Shown here: in pieces, positions 56,698 to 64,000 of the stretch
Layout of the letters: each line of letters opens with the position of its first letter
Numbering within the stretch: the stretch's first letter is position 1
NCBI RefSeq assembly: GCF_002884495.1
Contig: NZ_KZ614145.1
Coordinates: forward strand, 1,440,423 to 1,504,422
Reading direction: 5' to 3'
Source of the DNA: Rummeliibacillus pycnus
GTDB lineage: Bacteria; Bacillota; Bacilli; Bacillales_A; Planococcaceae
DNA: 64,000 nucleotides
The notes under the pieces: generated by a model
The model's database searches: none
Seen by the model: the letters and a program-made list of their open reading frames with translations, nothing else
What the model was told of the DNA's origin: nothing
Program-made: the position numbers and the translations under genes

Positions 56698-57042
56698 CTA
56701 GAACGAGATACTTGCCAAAACTAAACCTAACAATCCTAATATTGCAATCGCTGCAAAAGCTTTTCCTGAATCATTAACTCGCATATGAGAAATTGCTCCA
56801 CCAATTCCAACTGCAGTAACTAATATTGCACCCCAAAAGACATATTCTCCATACCAATAACCTACTATTAAAAGTACAGCTGCTACAGTCTCCACTAGTC
56901 CAGTAATAACTCTAAACCATTGTGGCAGTTTCAAATGAGTGAAAGTTTCTTTATGCATTTGTGAACCAAATATTTTACCGAGACCAGCATATACAAAGAC
57001 TACAGCTAAAAACCCCTGTAAAATCCACATAAAACTATCCAT
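56698..57042 (-). CDS. DoxX-family membrane protein, copy 2
   Basis: A 114-aa four-helix DoxX-like protein (YAGLGKIFGSQMHKETF, LPQWFRVITGLVETVAAVLL). Same length and clearly paralogous to 11205-11549. ATG 57042 is 8 bases after GGGAGG; a GTG start at 57051 lies in that site. Function unknown, monocistronic. Confidence 0.83.
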   Translation of the reverse strand: MDSFMWILQGFLAVVFVYAGLGKIFGSQMHKETFTHLKLPQWFRVITGLVETVAAVLLIVGYWYGEYVFWGAILVTAVGIGGAISHMRVNDSGKAFAAIAILGLLGLVLASISF

Positions 57043-57501
57043 TATTTTCACCTCCCAGCATCATTAAAATAGCTATTTCACTTATCTATACAACTTCTTC
57101 TGTTATTGAACAGCCACTATTCCTAGTATCATTGCTACCTATCTACAGCATATTCAAACTTTTCGAAAGCGGTTACTTGAAAACCAATAGGAAGATTTTC
57201 AAAATACCTAAAAATTGATAGCTGGGCGACCATCATTCTTTTCATAAACTTACAGTTCTCTCTGCTGGTTAACATTAAATAAATAAGTTCATCTAATTTG
57301 GAGAAATAAATAAGAAAAACAGCCGTTTCTTTATTGAAATAGCTGTTTTTTAAACTTTGCTGAAAAATTAATCCGTTTGGTTAGGTTCTCTTATTGTTTT
57401 TTGCTTCACTCGGCTGTCCTTTTGCTTCACTCACACAATTTTTTGTTTGGATTTTTTGTTACGTTTTCAATCTATTCATTAAATTTAAATCTATTAACCC
57501 A
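57043..57501. other. Intergenic region
   Basis: No gene seen. A hairpin AAAAACAGC / GCTGTTTTT at 57314-57352 looks like a terminator without an adjacent gene end; the direct CTTTTTGCTTCACTC-like repetition near 57400-57430 is low complexity. Confidence 0.5.
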
Positions 57502-58014
57502 TTATCCCCACTCTTCTTCTAAAATAGCATAATAGTACTCATCCCACCATTCATCTCCATTTGGAATACACTTTTTAAAATAGCCTTCTCTTCTCATGCC
57601 AATCTTCTCCATTACTCGATAGGATGGTATATTCTGAGGTTGGCAAGTAGCAATAATTCTATGTAGCTTCATCTTTGTAAAACCATAATCTAAGATAGCT
57701 TGCGCAGCTTCTGATGCATAGCCATTATTATAATACTTAGGATTAAACACCCATCCAATTTCATAAGTATGATTACCAAAATACTTAAAAAATGCAATGT
57801 GCCCAATAACAATTTGTTCATCTTTCAATACTACAGCAAACTTTTCTGCTTTTTCATCACTATTTTCATAAACAAACTTCTTGGCGTCCTCTTCAGTAAA
57901 AACACCTTCTGGAATATATTCCATCACCTCAGGATTTGATGTATATTCATAGACATCTCGCCAATCTTCGGAATTGAATTTTCGTAGTACTAACCTATTT
58001 GTTTTAATATCCAT
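57502..58014 (-). CDS. GNAT acetyltransferase (RimJ/RimL type)
   Basis: A 170-aa protein with the RimJ/RimL pattern: TNRLVLRKFNSEDWRDVYEY at the start, EIGWVFNPKYYNNGYASEAA with the acetyl-CoA loop and CQPQNIPSYRVMEKIGMRREG at the end. It acetylates a protein N-terminus or a small amine. ATG 58014 has GGAGGG 9 bases upstream; an upstream extension to 58155 includes that site and a hydrophobic non-family stretch. A terminator separates it from the Pel cluster. Confidence 0.9.
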   Translation of the reverse strand: MDIKTNRLVLRKFNSEDWRDVYEYTSNPEVMEYIPEGVFTEEDAKKFVYENSDEKAEKFAVVLKDEQIVIGHIAFFKYFGNHTYEIGWVFNPKYYNNGYASEAAQAILDYGFTKMKLHRIIATCQPQNIPSYRVMEKIGMRREGYFKKCIPNGDEWWDEYYYAILEEEWG

Positions 58015-58071
58015 CTCGTTCTCTCCCTCCGCTATAACCACAACCATTATTATACAAAAATTCCATAAAAT

Positions 58072-58108
58072 AAAACAGCTACCTCCATTTTCTATTAGTA
58101 GCTGTTCC
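58072..58108. terminator. Terminator of the Pel-type operon
   Basis: AACAGCTAC / GTAGCTGTT stem downstream of the DUF4956 gene, with A/T runs. Confidence 0.8.
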
Positions 58109-58144
58109 TTAAAGCATATATAGTAATAAACAATTTCCTTTAAA

Positions 58145-58825
58145 TTATTGAGCATAATCTCCAGTGTAATTTACTAAAGAGCATGACTGTACACCTTTAA
58201 TATTATTTATTGTCTGTAAAAAGGCTGTATTATCGTCTACTATATTAATCTCAACTGTAACCTCTATAAAACCATTTCTAATTGATTTTGATTTTAATTT
58301 TGTATTGAGTTTTCTAAGTAAAACACGTAGCTCATCTGTTGCTTCATCCGTATGATGTATAATTAGTATATAGGCTTCATGCTTGGTTTTCTTTTTGGAT
58401 AACCATGCAAGTGCAAGCCCGAATGCAAGTGATCCGATAATCGATAATGGGTACATTTTAGCGCCTGTTGCAATACCAGCCGCTATCGCCCAAAACATAT
58501 AAACTATATCCAAAGGATCTTTTACGGCTGTTCTAAATCGTACAATACTTAATGCACCAACCATTCCCAGTGAAAGAATAATATTTGTACTAATTGTCAT
58601 AATGATTAATGTGGTAATCATTGTCATTAATACAAAAGAAACATTGTAATTGTAACTATAAACAACTCCACGAAAATATCTTTTGTAAATCCAATAGATA
58701 AACATCCCAATTCCAAAAGAACAAGCAAGACCTAGAAAGATATCAATATAAGATACCGTCCCAAATGATTCGAGATGGAGTACGCTTTTTTTTATTATAT
58801 CTTGAAAACCTAATGTATCATTCAT
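58145..58825 (-). CDS. DUF4956 membrane protein
   Basis: A 226-aa protein with about four membrane segments and a cytosolic C-terminal domain. The signature is SLGMVGALSIVRFRTAVKDP followed by DIVYMFWAIAAGIATGA, typical of DUF4956 proteins. Family function is unknown, but these genes commonly sit next to VTC-domain and CotH genes, as here. ATG 58825 follows GAGGAG by 7 bases; an in-frame upstream start lies before that site. It starts 27 bases after the VTC gene and ends the operon. Confidence 0.88.
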   Translation of the reverse strand: MNDTLGFQDIIKKSVLHLESFGTVSYIDIFLGLACSFGIGMFIYWIYKRYFRGVVYSYNYNVSFVLMTMITTLIIMTISTNIILSLGMVGALSIVRFRTAVKDPLDIVYMFWAIAAGIATGAKMYPLSIIGSLAFGLALAWLSKKKTKHEAYILIIHHTDEATDELRVLLRKLNTKLKSKSIRNGFIEVTVEINIVDDNTAFLQTINNIKGVQSCSLVNYTGDYAQ

Positions 58826-58852
58826 ATAAACTCTCCTCACGTGATACAATTC

Positions 58853-59566
58853 TTACTTAAAATTTTTAATCGTTAATTCTCTGCATAAAACATATTTTGA
58901 AATTGCCGAACGTACCAATCTTTCTGGTTGTACTATTTTACGAATCATATCAGGTAAAAAGTGATCAAATTTCACTTCTAATATAACTTGTTCAGGAAGC
59001 AATACTTCTTGTGAGATAATATTTTCATCAAATAGGTCAATCGTATTAAGACCAGCGGTGAGTTGTTTATCAAATGTAATACGCACATTTCCTGGCTCGT
59101 ACACATATGCTTCTCGAATATAATCAACAATGACAACTGGTCGAAAGTTTCTATAGCATAGCCCAGTTTTAAAATCCGTCAGTAATTTTTCTTCTTTATC
59201 TGCTAAAACATGGATATCACCATTTAATATTGAATCATATTCTGTTCTAGTAATAGAAGCTGATTCTTTGCATATAAAGTCCCCATGTTTACTTTTTCTC
59301 TCTAAAGTAATTTTCTTGTCACTTCCATTATAAATACGAATGCGATACTTTTCTCTATGAAAAATACCGTTATTTTTGTCATAAATAGAATGATTATGCA
59401 TACCATCAAAATATAAACTTGAGATATGATATCCTTCCTCATTCACTGAATTTTTATCAAGAGTTAACATTTCTGAAACTTTTTTTCTTAATGCGATATA
59501 TTCAATTTTATTTAGATAATATTTTAATTCATGTCTGAAAGTCTTCTGTTCCAAGTTCATATTCAT
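58853..59566 (-). CDS. VTC-domain protein (polyphosphate polymerase-like)
   Basis: A 237-aa tunnel-fold (TTM) protein of the VTC family: RHELKYYLNKIEYIALRKKV, REKYRIRIYNGSDKKITLERKSK with basic pairs that bind triphosphate, and VLEVKFD-like ILEVKFDHFLPDMIRKI. In yeast Vtc4 this domain makes polyphosphate from ATP; bacterial roles are not established. It overlaps the upstream gene's end within one base and so is cotranslated with pelG-cotH. Confidence 0.9.
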   Translation of the reverse strand: MNMNLEQKTFRHELKYYLNKIEYIALRKKVSEMLTLDKNSVNEEGYHISSLYFDGMHNHSIYDKNNGIFHREKYRIRIYNGSDKKITLERKSKHGDFICKESASITRTEYDSILNGDIHVLADKEEKLLTDFKTGLCYRNFRPVVIVDYIREAYVYEPGNVRITFDKQLTAGLNTIDLFDENIISQEVLLPEQVILEVKFDHFLPDMIRKIVQPERLVRSAISKYVLCRELTIKNFK

Positions 59567-59567
59567 A

Positions 59568-62500
59568 TTAGTCTACCTCGAAATCTCTTATTCCATTAAA
59601 TTCATTTCCCTCTTCATCTGCATACATATCAAATGAAGATTGTTCATGTCCTTTACTATCTCTAACCGTAACCTTCCAGAAATATTGACCACTTGAGGGT
59701 TTTTTCATCGAAAATTTGTTTTCACGAATATTTTTTTGGGTTGCTAAGACTTGTTTCATGTAGGGATCTTTTGCAACAGTTACGGTATAATACAAATCAT
59801 CCGCTTGTAAATCGAATGATACATCCCATGTGAATAGAAGCTTATTACCAGATTGTTCTACGTTGCTCATATAAAAAGGCTTAGGTTTTTGAAGGTCTTC
59901 ATAGTATCTTTTTTTCGCTCTTTCAGGAGTATCTTTTATTAGCTGTAATTCATTTTCATATTCAGAATTTACGATTGAAAGATAGTTCTTATCAGGACTT
60001 TTTAATATAAAAGGTTTGACTACATCATGATATTGATTCAGTTGAGTCGTAACTGTCTTTGCATTAATCTGCTTAGAAAGTTTTTCGATTTTATCCGTCA
60101 ATTTCTGAACATTTTCCTTAGAACGGAAATATCGATTTAACAGTATATTATTCCAAAAGTTACTAATTCCTGCTTGATAAGATCGTATGCTTTTTAGTTT
60201 TCTCTGTAACTCCCAACCTCCATCATAATCCCAAGGTAAGATAAACCATTTTTCTGAGTTTAATGGAGAATATAAGTAGAAGTTATTTGCATCAGTATCC
60301 ATATTGTCCATCAAAATATTCATAGCGGTCCATGTAAGCAAATTATCAATATCGAAGTGCTTCTCAATAACCTCTTCAATAGGAATTTTATAGTTATTTA
60401 CATCATCTAACATAGTAATTAACTTATCGTGTTCTTCTTTACCTTTTATCTCCAAAATTGATTCAAACTTCTTTTTACTATATTTTGGATCCGAATTTAT
60501 TCTAATTTGATCTGGATAACGTCCAAATTCAAAAAATGTTACTTTATATAAGTAACCATTTGGATCTAACAAATGAGTTCTTAAGAATTTTTTATTTGGC
60601 TGTTCAATTTGTGTATATAATCCATAATCTTCATACTTCTTTTGATTGCCATCCGTTAAATCTTTCACATATAAATGAACAAATTGGGTACGAAGGCTCG
60701 TTATGTTAGGGATCGTTTCCATTAAATCAAAACTTAATTTATTTCTTAGACGACTAGGATCATCAATATGCTTATTTAAATTAATCGTACGTTGATCCTG
60801 CCATAAGCCGGCACTATCGAATAATTTTATTTTGTATGACTTTTGTGCAGCATAACGTGATGAATTTCCTCGAATACTAATCTTCGCATTTGCCTCTTCG
60901 GCATTGTACCCAAATTTCCCATTCTTTGGTCCTGTGCCATCTTCAGTACCCTCTGCGAAAATAATATCTAACTTTGCTTTACTGTTACGATCTGTAATGC
61001 GATTAAGTCCATACCAATCTACTTTACTTGACTTATTTGGAACAATGGTAATATAAAGAGACTTTAGAGAGCTATCATCGTCACGCTCATATAATCTCTT
61101 ATCATCAACTAGCTTATCATTGTCAATTGTTTCTTCTACTACCTGTTTACTTGTTTCTTGTTGGTACTCTTTTTTCTTTTGATTTTCTGTTTTTTCACTT
61201 TCCCCGCATGCAGCTAAAATTAGAGTTGATATAGCAAGAATAGAAATCATTGTAATTGACTTTGAAAATGTAAATTTTCGTCTTTTCTTTTGACTCATGG
61301 TTGTTATAGGCTGCGAACAGAATGTGTAATAATCAATATTCTTAAGAACATATAATAATCGAGTAACAGAAATAATCAGCATTATAAATGACGAAAAAAA
61401 CATTCCTGTTCCATCAAAATTATTATTTATCGTACAAAAAGTTAATATAGCATTAAAAAAAACAAATCCTGCACTAATAGATAAAACGCCCTTTTGATCA
61501 TCAAAATACATAAGGACATGTAAAACAACAAACATAATAATAAAGAAAAAGTAAGCTAAACATAATAAGATAAACAAATCTAGCTGCTCCATTGTAAAGC
61601 CGATTTTTGGTAGATAAATGATACCTATTGCTATTGATAAAGCTGTAAATAGTAACTGTACTTCAACGAGAAAATCAATTTGCTGTAATAATACTTTTGT
61701 CATCTTCTGTTTTGCACTCTTCATACTTTCATAAGTGCCACCATTTATTACATTTTGATAGTAATTCAAAAATTTCTCATAAAATTTCGTTTCTACAATT
61801 ACTACAAACATAACAAGTGAGGGTAATACAGAAATATAAGCATAAAAGACAGGTACATCATAAAAAGGCATGAGCAAAAAATGATTATCTATTCTAAAAT
61901 GTCGATCAGAGAATAACCAATAGACTAAATTGTGAATATAGACACCAGAATAGACAAATACACCACTAAAAAATATAGATGGATATTTCTTTAAATAAAC
62001 TAAAAATGCAAAGTAATTTCTCTTTTCATCTCTTGGGAATACACTTTCAAAATGATACATGGACAGACCTACAATTACTCCAAATCCTACATCTATTCCT
62101 GCTAAAGCTATAATCGTTGCATTGATAGATAGAAACTGAAATAACACAAAACTTACGACTAAAGCCACCAATACACCAATAGCAAAACCTCGTACAATAC
62201 GTTTATAATCTTTTAATGCGGATAATAAAACGTTTTGAAGCCAAATAATGATTAACTCTATGAAAAACAGATACGAAACTAATTTATACCAAATACTTTC
62301 TTGGATATCGTATAAAAACAACACTGCAAGTAGTCCGCCAATTGGAAGAACAATTATAAGAACGCCATAAAAAGAGGAAATAATCTGTTCATATTTTTTT
62401 TGGAAAATTAAATCTGCTATAAATCTCGTAACAATCATTGAAAATCCAGATGTTAATATAATTGAAAAAACAAAGCAATAGACCATCGTCCCAACAAATA

Positions 62501-62681
62501 ATTCATTATCCAAATAGGAACTATTTTTTGCCTTCAACATCATTTGTTCACCAAACAGTAAAATAAGACATAAAATCATCGGTCCAATTGTCGTCATTGA
62601 AGAATAGACATATGCTTTGACATTTTGAACTATTCCATCTTCACGATATAACTTACGAAGTTCAAAACCTATTCCTGCCAT
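59568..62681 (-). CDS. pelG: PelG-CotH fusion protein
   Basis: A 1037-aa protein. Residues 1-455 are PelG (MAGIGFELRKLYREDG; about 12 membrane segments; DRHFRIDNHFLLMPFYDVPVF), the Wzx-like inner-membrane exporter of Pel. Residues 462-492 look like a lipoprotein signal: basic MSQKKRRKFTFSKS, hydrophobic core and lipobox LAAC with Cys492. From about 530 to 900 is a CotH-type kinase domain (AKISIRGNSSRYAAQKSYKI; DNMDTDANNFYLY; PWDYDGGW), and a beta domain follows (SGQYFWKVTVRDSKGHE). No ribosome binding site precedes Met462, so one continuous chain is expected. The CotH part would be extracytoplasmic. AGGAGG lies in the end of pelF, 8 bases before the ATG. Confidence 0.92.
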   Translation of the reverse strand: MAGIGFELRKLYREDGIVQNVKAYVYSSMTTIGPMILCLILLFGEQMMLKAKNSSYLDNELFVGTMVYCFVFSIILTSGFSMIVTRFIADLIFQKKYEQIISSFYGVLIIVLPIGGLLAVLFLYDIQESIWYKLVSYLFFIELIIIWLQNVLLSALKDYKRIVRGFAIGVLVALVVSFVLFQFLSINATIIALAGIDVGFGVIVGLSMYHFESVFPRDEKRNYFAFLVYLKKYPSIFFSGVFVYSGVYIHNLVYWLFSDRHFRIDNHFLLMPFYDVPVFYAYISVLPSLVMFVVIVETKFYEKFLNYYQNVINGGTYESMKSAKQKMTKVLLQQIDFLVEVQLLFTALSIAIGIIYLPKIGFTMEQLDLFILLCLAYFFFIIMFVVLHVLMYFDDQKGVLSISAGFVFFNAILTFCTINNNFDGTGMFFSSFIMLIISVTRLLYVLKNIDYYTFCSQPITTMSQKKRRKFTFSKSITMISILAISTLILAACGESEKTENQKKKEYQQETSKQVVEETIDNDKLVDDKRLYERDDDSSLKSLYITIVPNKSSKVDWYGLNRITDRNSKAKLDIIFAEGTEDGTGPKNGKFGYNAEEANAKISIRGNSSRYAAQKSYKIKLFDSAGLWQDQRTINLNKHIDDPSRLRNKLSFDLMETIPNITSLRTQFVHLYVKDLTDGNQKKYEDYGLYTQIEQPNKKFLRTHLLDPNGYLYKVTFFEFGRYPDQIRINSDPKYSKKKFESILEIKGKEEHDKLITMLDDVNNYKIPIEEVIEKHFDIDNLLTWTAMNILMDNMDTDANNFYLYSPLNSEKWFILPWDYDGGWELQRKLKSIRSYQAGISNFWNNILLNRYFRSKENVQKLTDKIEKLSKQINAKTVTTQLNQYHDVVKPFILKSPDKNYLSIVNSEYENELQLIKDTPERAKKRYYEDLQKPKPFYMSNVEQSGNKLLFTWDVSFDLQADDLYYTVTVAKDPYMKQVLATQKNIRENKFSMKKPSSGQYFWKVTVRDSKGHEQSSFDMYADEEGNEFNGIRDFEVD

Positions 62682-62683
62682 TC

Positions 62684-64000
62684 TTACTCACCTCCTAACA
62701 ATTGATACAATTGACGATAGCTTGAAATAAATTCATTCCGCTTATAATTAACTTTTACTCTTTCAAAACCACTTTGACCAAATTGTTCTCTCAGTTTTTG
62801 ATCTTTACAAAGCTTGAGGATATTATTTGCTATTTCTTCATAGTGCATAACAGGAGTGATAAAACCTGCTTGACCATACCGATCATCTGGTCCCCCCATA
62901 AGAAGCTCTTTACATCCGCCAACATTTGTACAAACAAATGGCTTTGCGCAAGCTAAACCTTCCAATATCGCTAATGGTTGTCCTTCACTAATACTTGTTA
63001 AAAGGAAAAAATCTATTCTACCTAAATAATCTTTTATTTGAACCATGCCTGTAAAAATAATATGCTTGATACCCATTTCATCTACCATTCTCAAACATTC
63101 GTTATAATATGTAGGATCTTCTTCAACGGGCCCCATTATATAGAGTTCAACATTTGGAATCTCTTTTTCTACTAATGCAAAACTTTGAATCATTGTTTTA
63201 ATATCTTTAATCGGTACAACACGTACAATAGCACCAATTCGAATAACTCCATCATCAGGTATTGACTTAAGATCTTGATAATCAGTAATTTCTACACCAT
63301 TCGGAATAATTCGAATCTTTTCCTCAGGGCATCCTAATTCCACCTCTATCTCCTTATTTCGATTGAATAATGTGATAACTTGATCAGCTGCAGTATAAAT
63401 AGAGCCAGAAAGTGTATAAAAATAATTGATCCATAAATCTTTAAAATAACCCTTTACCCAATCCGCTTTAATAATTTCCTCTTCTCTCTCTCGAGAATAA
63501 ATACCGTGTTCGGTTAACAATAGCGGCTTATTATGCAAATGTTTTGCTAATGCTCCAATCACACCAGCATACCCTGTAGAAACAGCGTGATATATGTCTG
63601 CTTGCGGTATTTCATGCCGGATCGTCGACAACAGTGGTAATAACATGGAACTGATTGTCCAAAATAGCTCTGTAAACGGTACTTGTGAGTATTCATTTTT
63701 CCCCAAATGCTCTACTAGATCAAAGTAATCCTTGCTGGTTAAAAATTCTCCAACACTTGTAAACTCCTTACTTCGAATCAAGTCAAATAAATCATTCCAA
63801 TTGACAATGTGATTACTACTTAATAGTGATATTAAACTTTCTTTTTGTTGTGAAGAAAGATTGTACCTCTTTCCCCACTTCTTTTTTTCAAACAGATATT
63901 CATCTAAAAATATCTCTTTAATTTCTACTAAATTAGATGGTAAATCATATTTAAATTTTCCTTTTTGTTTTGTCTCCGCTCCTATGGCATAAATAATAAA
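62684..64000 (-). CDS. pelF: Pel polysaccharide glycosyltransferase PelF (5' end outside window)
   Basis: The minus-strand frame is open from the window edge: FIIYAIGAETKQKGKFKYDL, then continues through MIRSKEFTSVGEF to the stop at 62684 (438 codons visible). It is a GT-B/GT4 enzyme: HAVSTGYAGVIGALAKH, LLTEHGIYSREREEEI, IIPNGVEI, and the nucleotide-sugar motif SEGQPLAILEGLACAKPFV. PelF uses UDP-GalNAc/GlcNAc to build Pel (family knowledge). An internal start at 63781 is not the real one. pelG follows directly. Confidence 0.92.
   Translation of the reverse strand, partial: FIIYAIGAETKQKGKFKYDLPSNLVEIKEIFLDEYLFEKKKWGKRYNLSSQQKESLISLLSSNHIVNWNDLFDLIRSKEFTSVGEFLTSKDYFDLVEHLGKNEYSQVPFTELFWTISSMLLPLLSTIRHEIPQADIYHAVSTGYAGVIGALAKHLHNKPLLLTEHGIYSREREEEIIKADWVKGYFKDLWINYFYTLSGSIYTAADQVITLFNRNKEIEVELGCPEEKIRIIPNGVEITDYQDLKSIPDDGVIRIGAIVRVVPIKDIKTMIQSFALVEKEIPNVELYIMGPVEEDPTYYNECLRMVDEMGIKHIIFTGMVQIKDYLGRIDFFLLTSISEGQPLAILEGLACAKPFVCTNVGGCKELLMGGPDDRYGQAGFITPVMHYEEIANNILKLCKDQKLREQFGQSGFERVKVNYKRNEFISSYRQLYQLLGGE

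Noticed and set aside
1-64000. CRISPR arrays, prophage modules, rRNA operons, intact insertion sequences
   Set aside because: I looked for regularly spaced long repeats, phage structural genes, rRNA-like blocks and transposase motifs and saw none; the 21-bp array has too short a period and core for CRISPR.

Overview
The window reads as chromosome of a low-GC, endospore-forming member of the Bacillales, most likely the Lysinibacillus/Ureibacillus/Rummeliibacillus side of the Planococcaceae (inference; no rRNA is present to settle it). Supporting signs are an sspH-type spore protein gene, AGGAGG-type ribosome binding sites with several TTG/GTG starts, AT-rich intergenic DNA with many strong Rho-independent terminators, a class IV (PhaR/PhaC) polyhydroxyalkanoate locus, a carboxynorspermidine pathway and a muropeptide-recycling pair (nagZ-amiE). 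There is no prophage, no intact insertion sequence and no CRISPR array.

Layout. 0-5 kb: edge of a hydrogenase-maturation gene (hypA), two small genes (YfhD-like, sspH), tRNA-Arg(CCU), an unrecognised 54-aa microprotein, a YfcC/DcuC-family transporter, an Asp/Glu racemase and a stub of an ABC ATPase gene. 5-15 kb: an amino-acid permease, a nucleoid-associated-protein gene broken by an in-frame TAA, the tldD-pmbA pair, a DoxX protein, a GGDEF-EAL membrane protein and an acyltransferase-like gene. 15-20 kb: a hairpin-rich element, an exact 21-bp-period repeat array, and a very large protein that looks like an SF1 helicase whose ATPase motifs are destroyed while its C-terminal Vsr/DUF559-like nuclease is kept. 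20-25 kb: fructokinase-like gene and the PHA locus (phaP, phaQ divergent from phaR-phaB-phaC). 25-30 kb: Nudix hydrolase, secreted subtilase, mqo, small proteins.

30-40 kb: an acyl-CoA catabolic cluster (MaoC-like, acyl-CoA ligase, thiolase, SDR, CaiB-type CoA transferase, acyl-CoA dehydrogenase) divergent from a CBS-PAS-AAA+ sigma-54 activator. I find matching -24/-12 promoters (TGGCAT-N5-TTGCAA) in front of the acyl-CoA dehydrogenase and in front of a second MaoC-like gene on the other side of the activator, plus a shared 16-bp motif upstream of both, which makes a compact sigma-54 regulon. Two genes of the cluster (SDR, MaoC-like) carry frameshifts.

40-57 kb: membrane-anchored MutS-like ATPase, truncated TRIC-type channel gene, amiE-nagZ, a second copy of the 54-aa microprotein, an HxlR regulator divergent from a DJ-1/PfpI gene, nupC with a leader terminator, yitT-like gene, the two carboxynorspermidine genes, a D-serine dehydratase and a second DoxX paralogue. 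57.5-64 kb: a GNAT gene and the 3' part of a Pel-type exopolysaccharide operon: pelF, a fused pelG-CotH gene, a VTC-domain gene and a DUF4956 gene, tightly packed. This Pel plus CotH/VTC/DUF4956 module is the most striking assembly in the window and suggests a phosphate-linked modification step coupled to Pel export. Several disrupted genes could be real decay or residual sequence errors; this cannot be decided from sequence alone.
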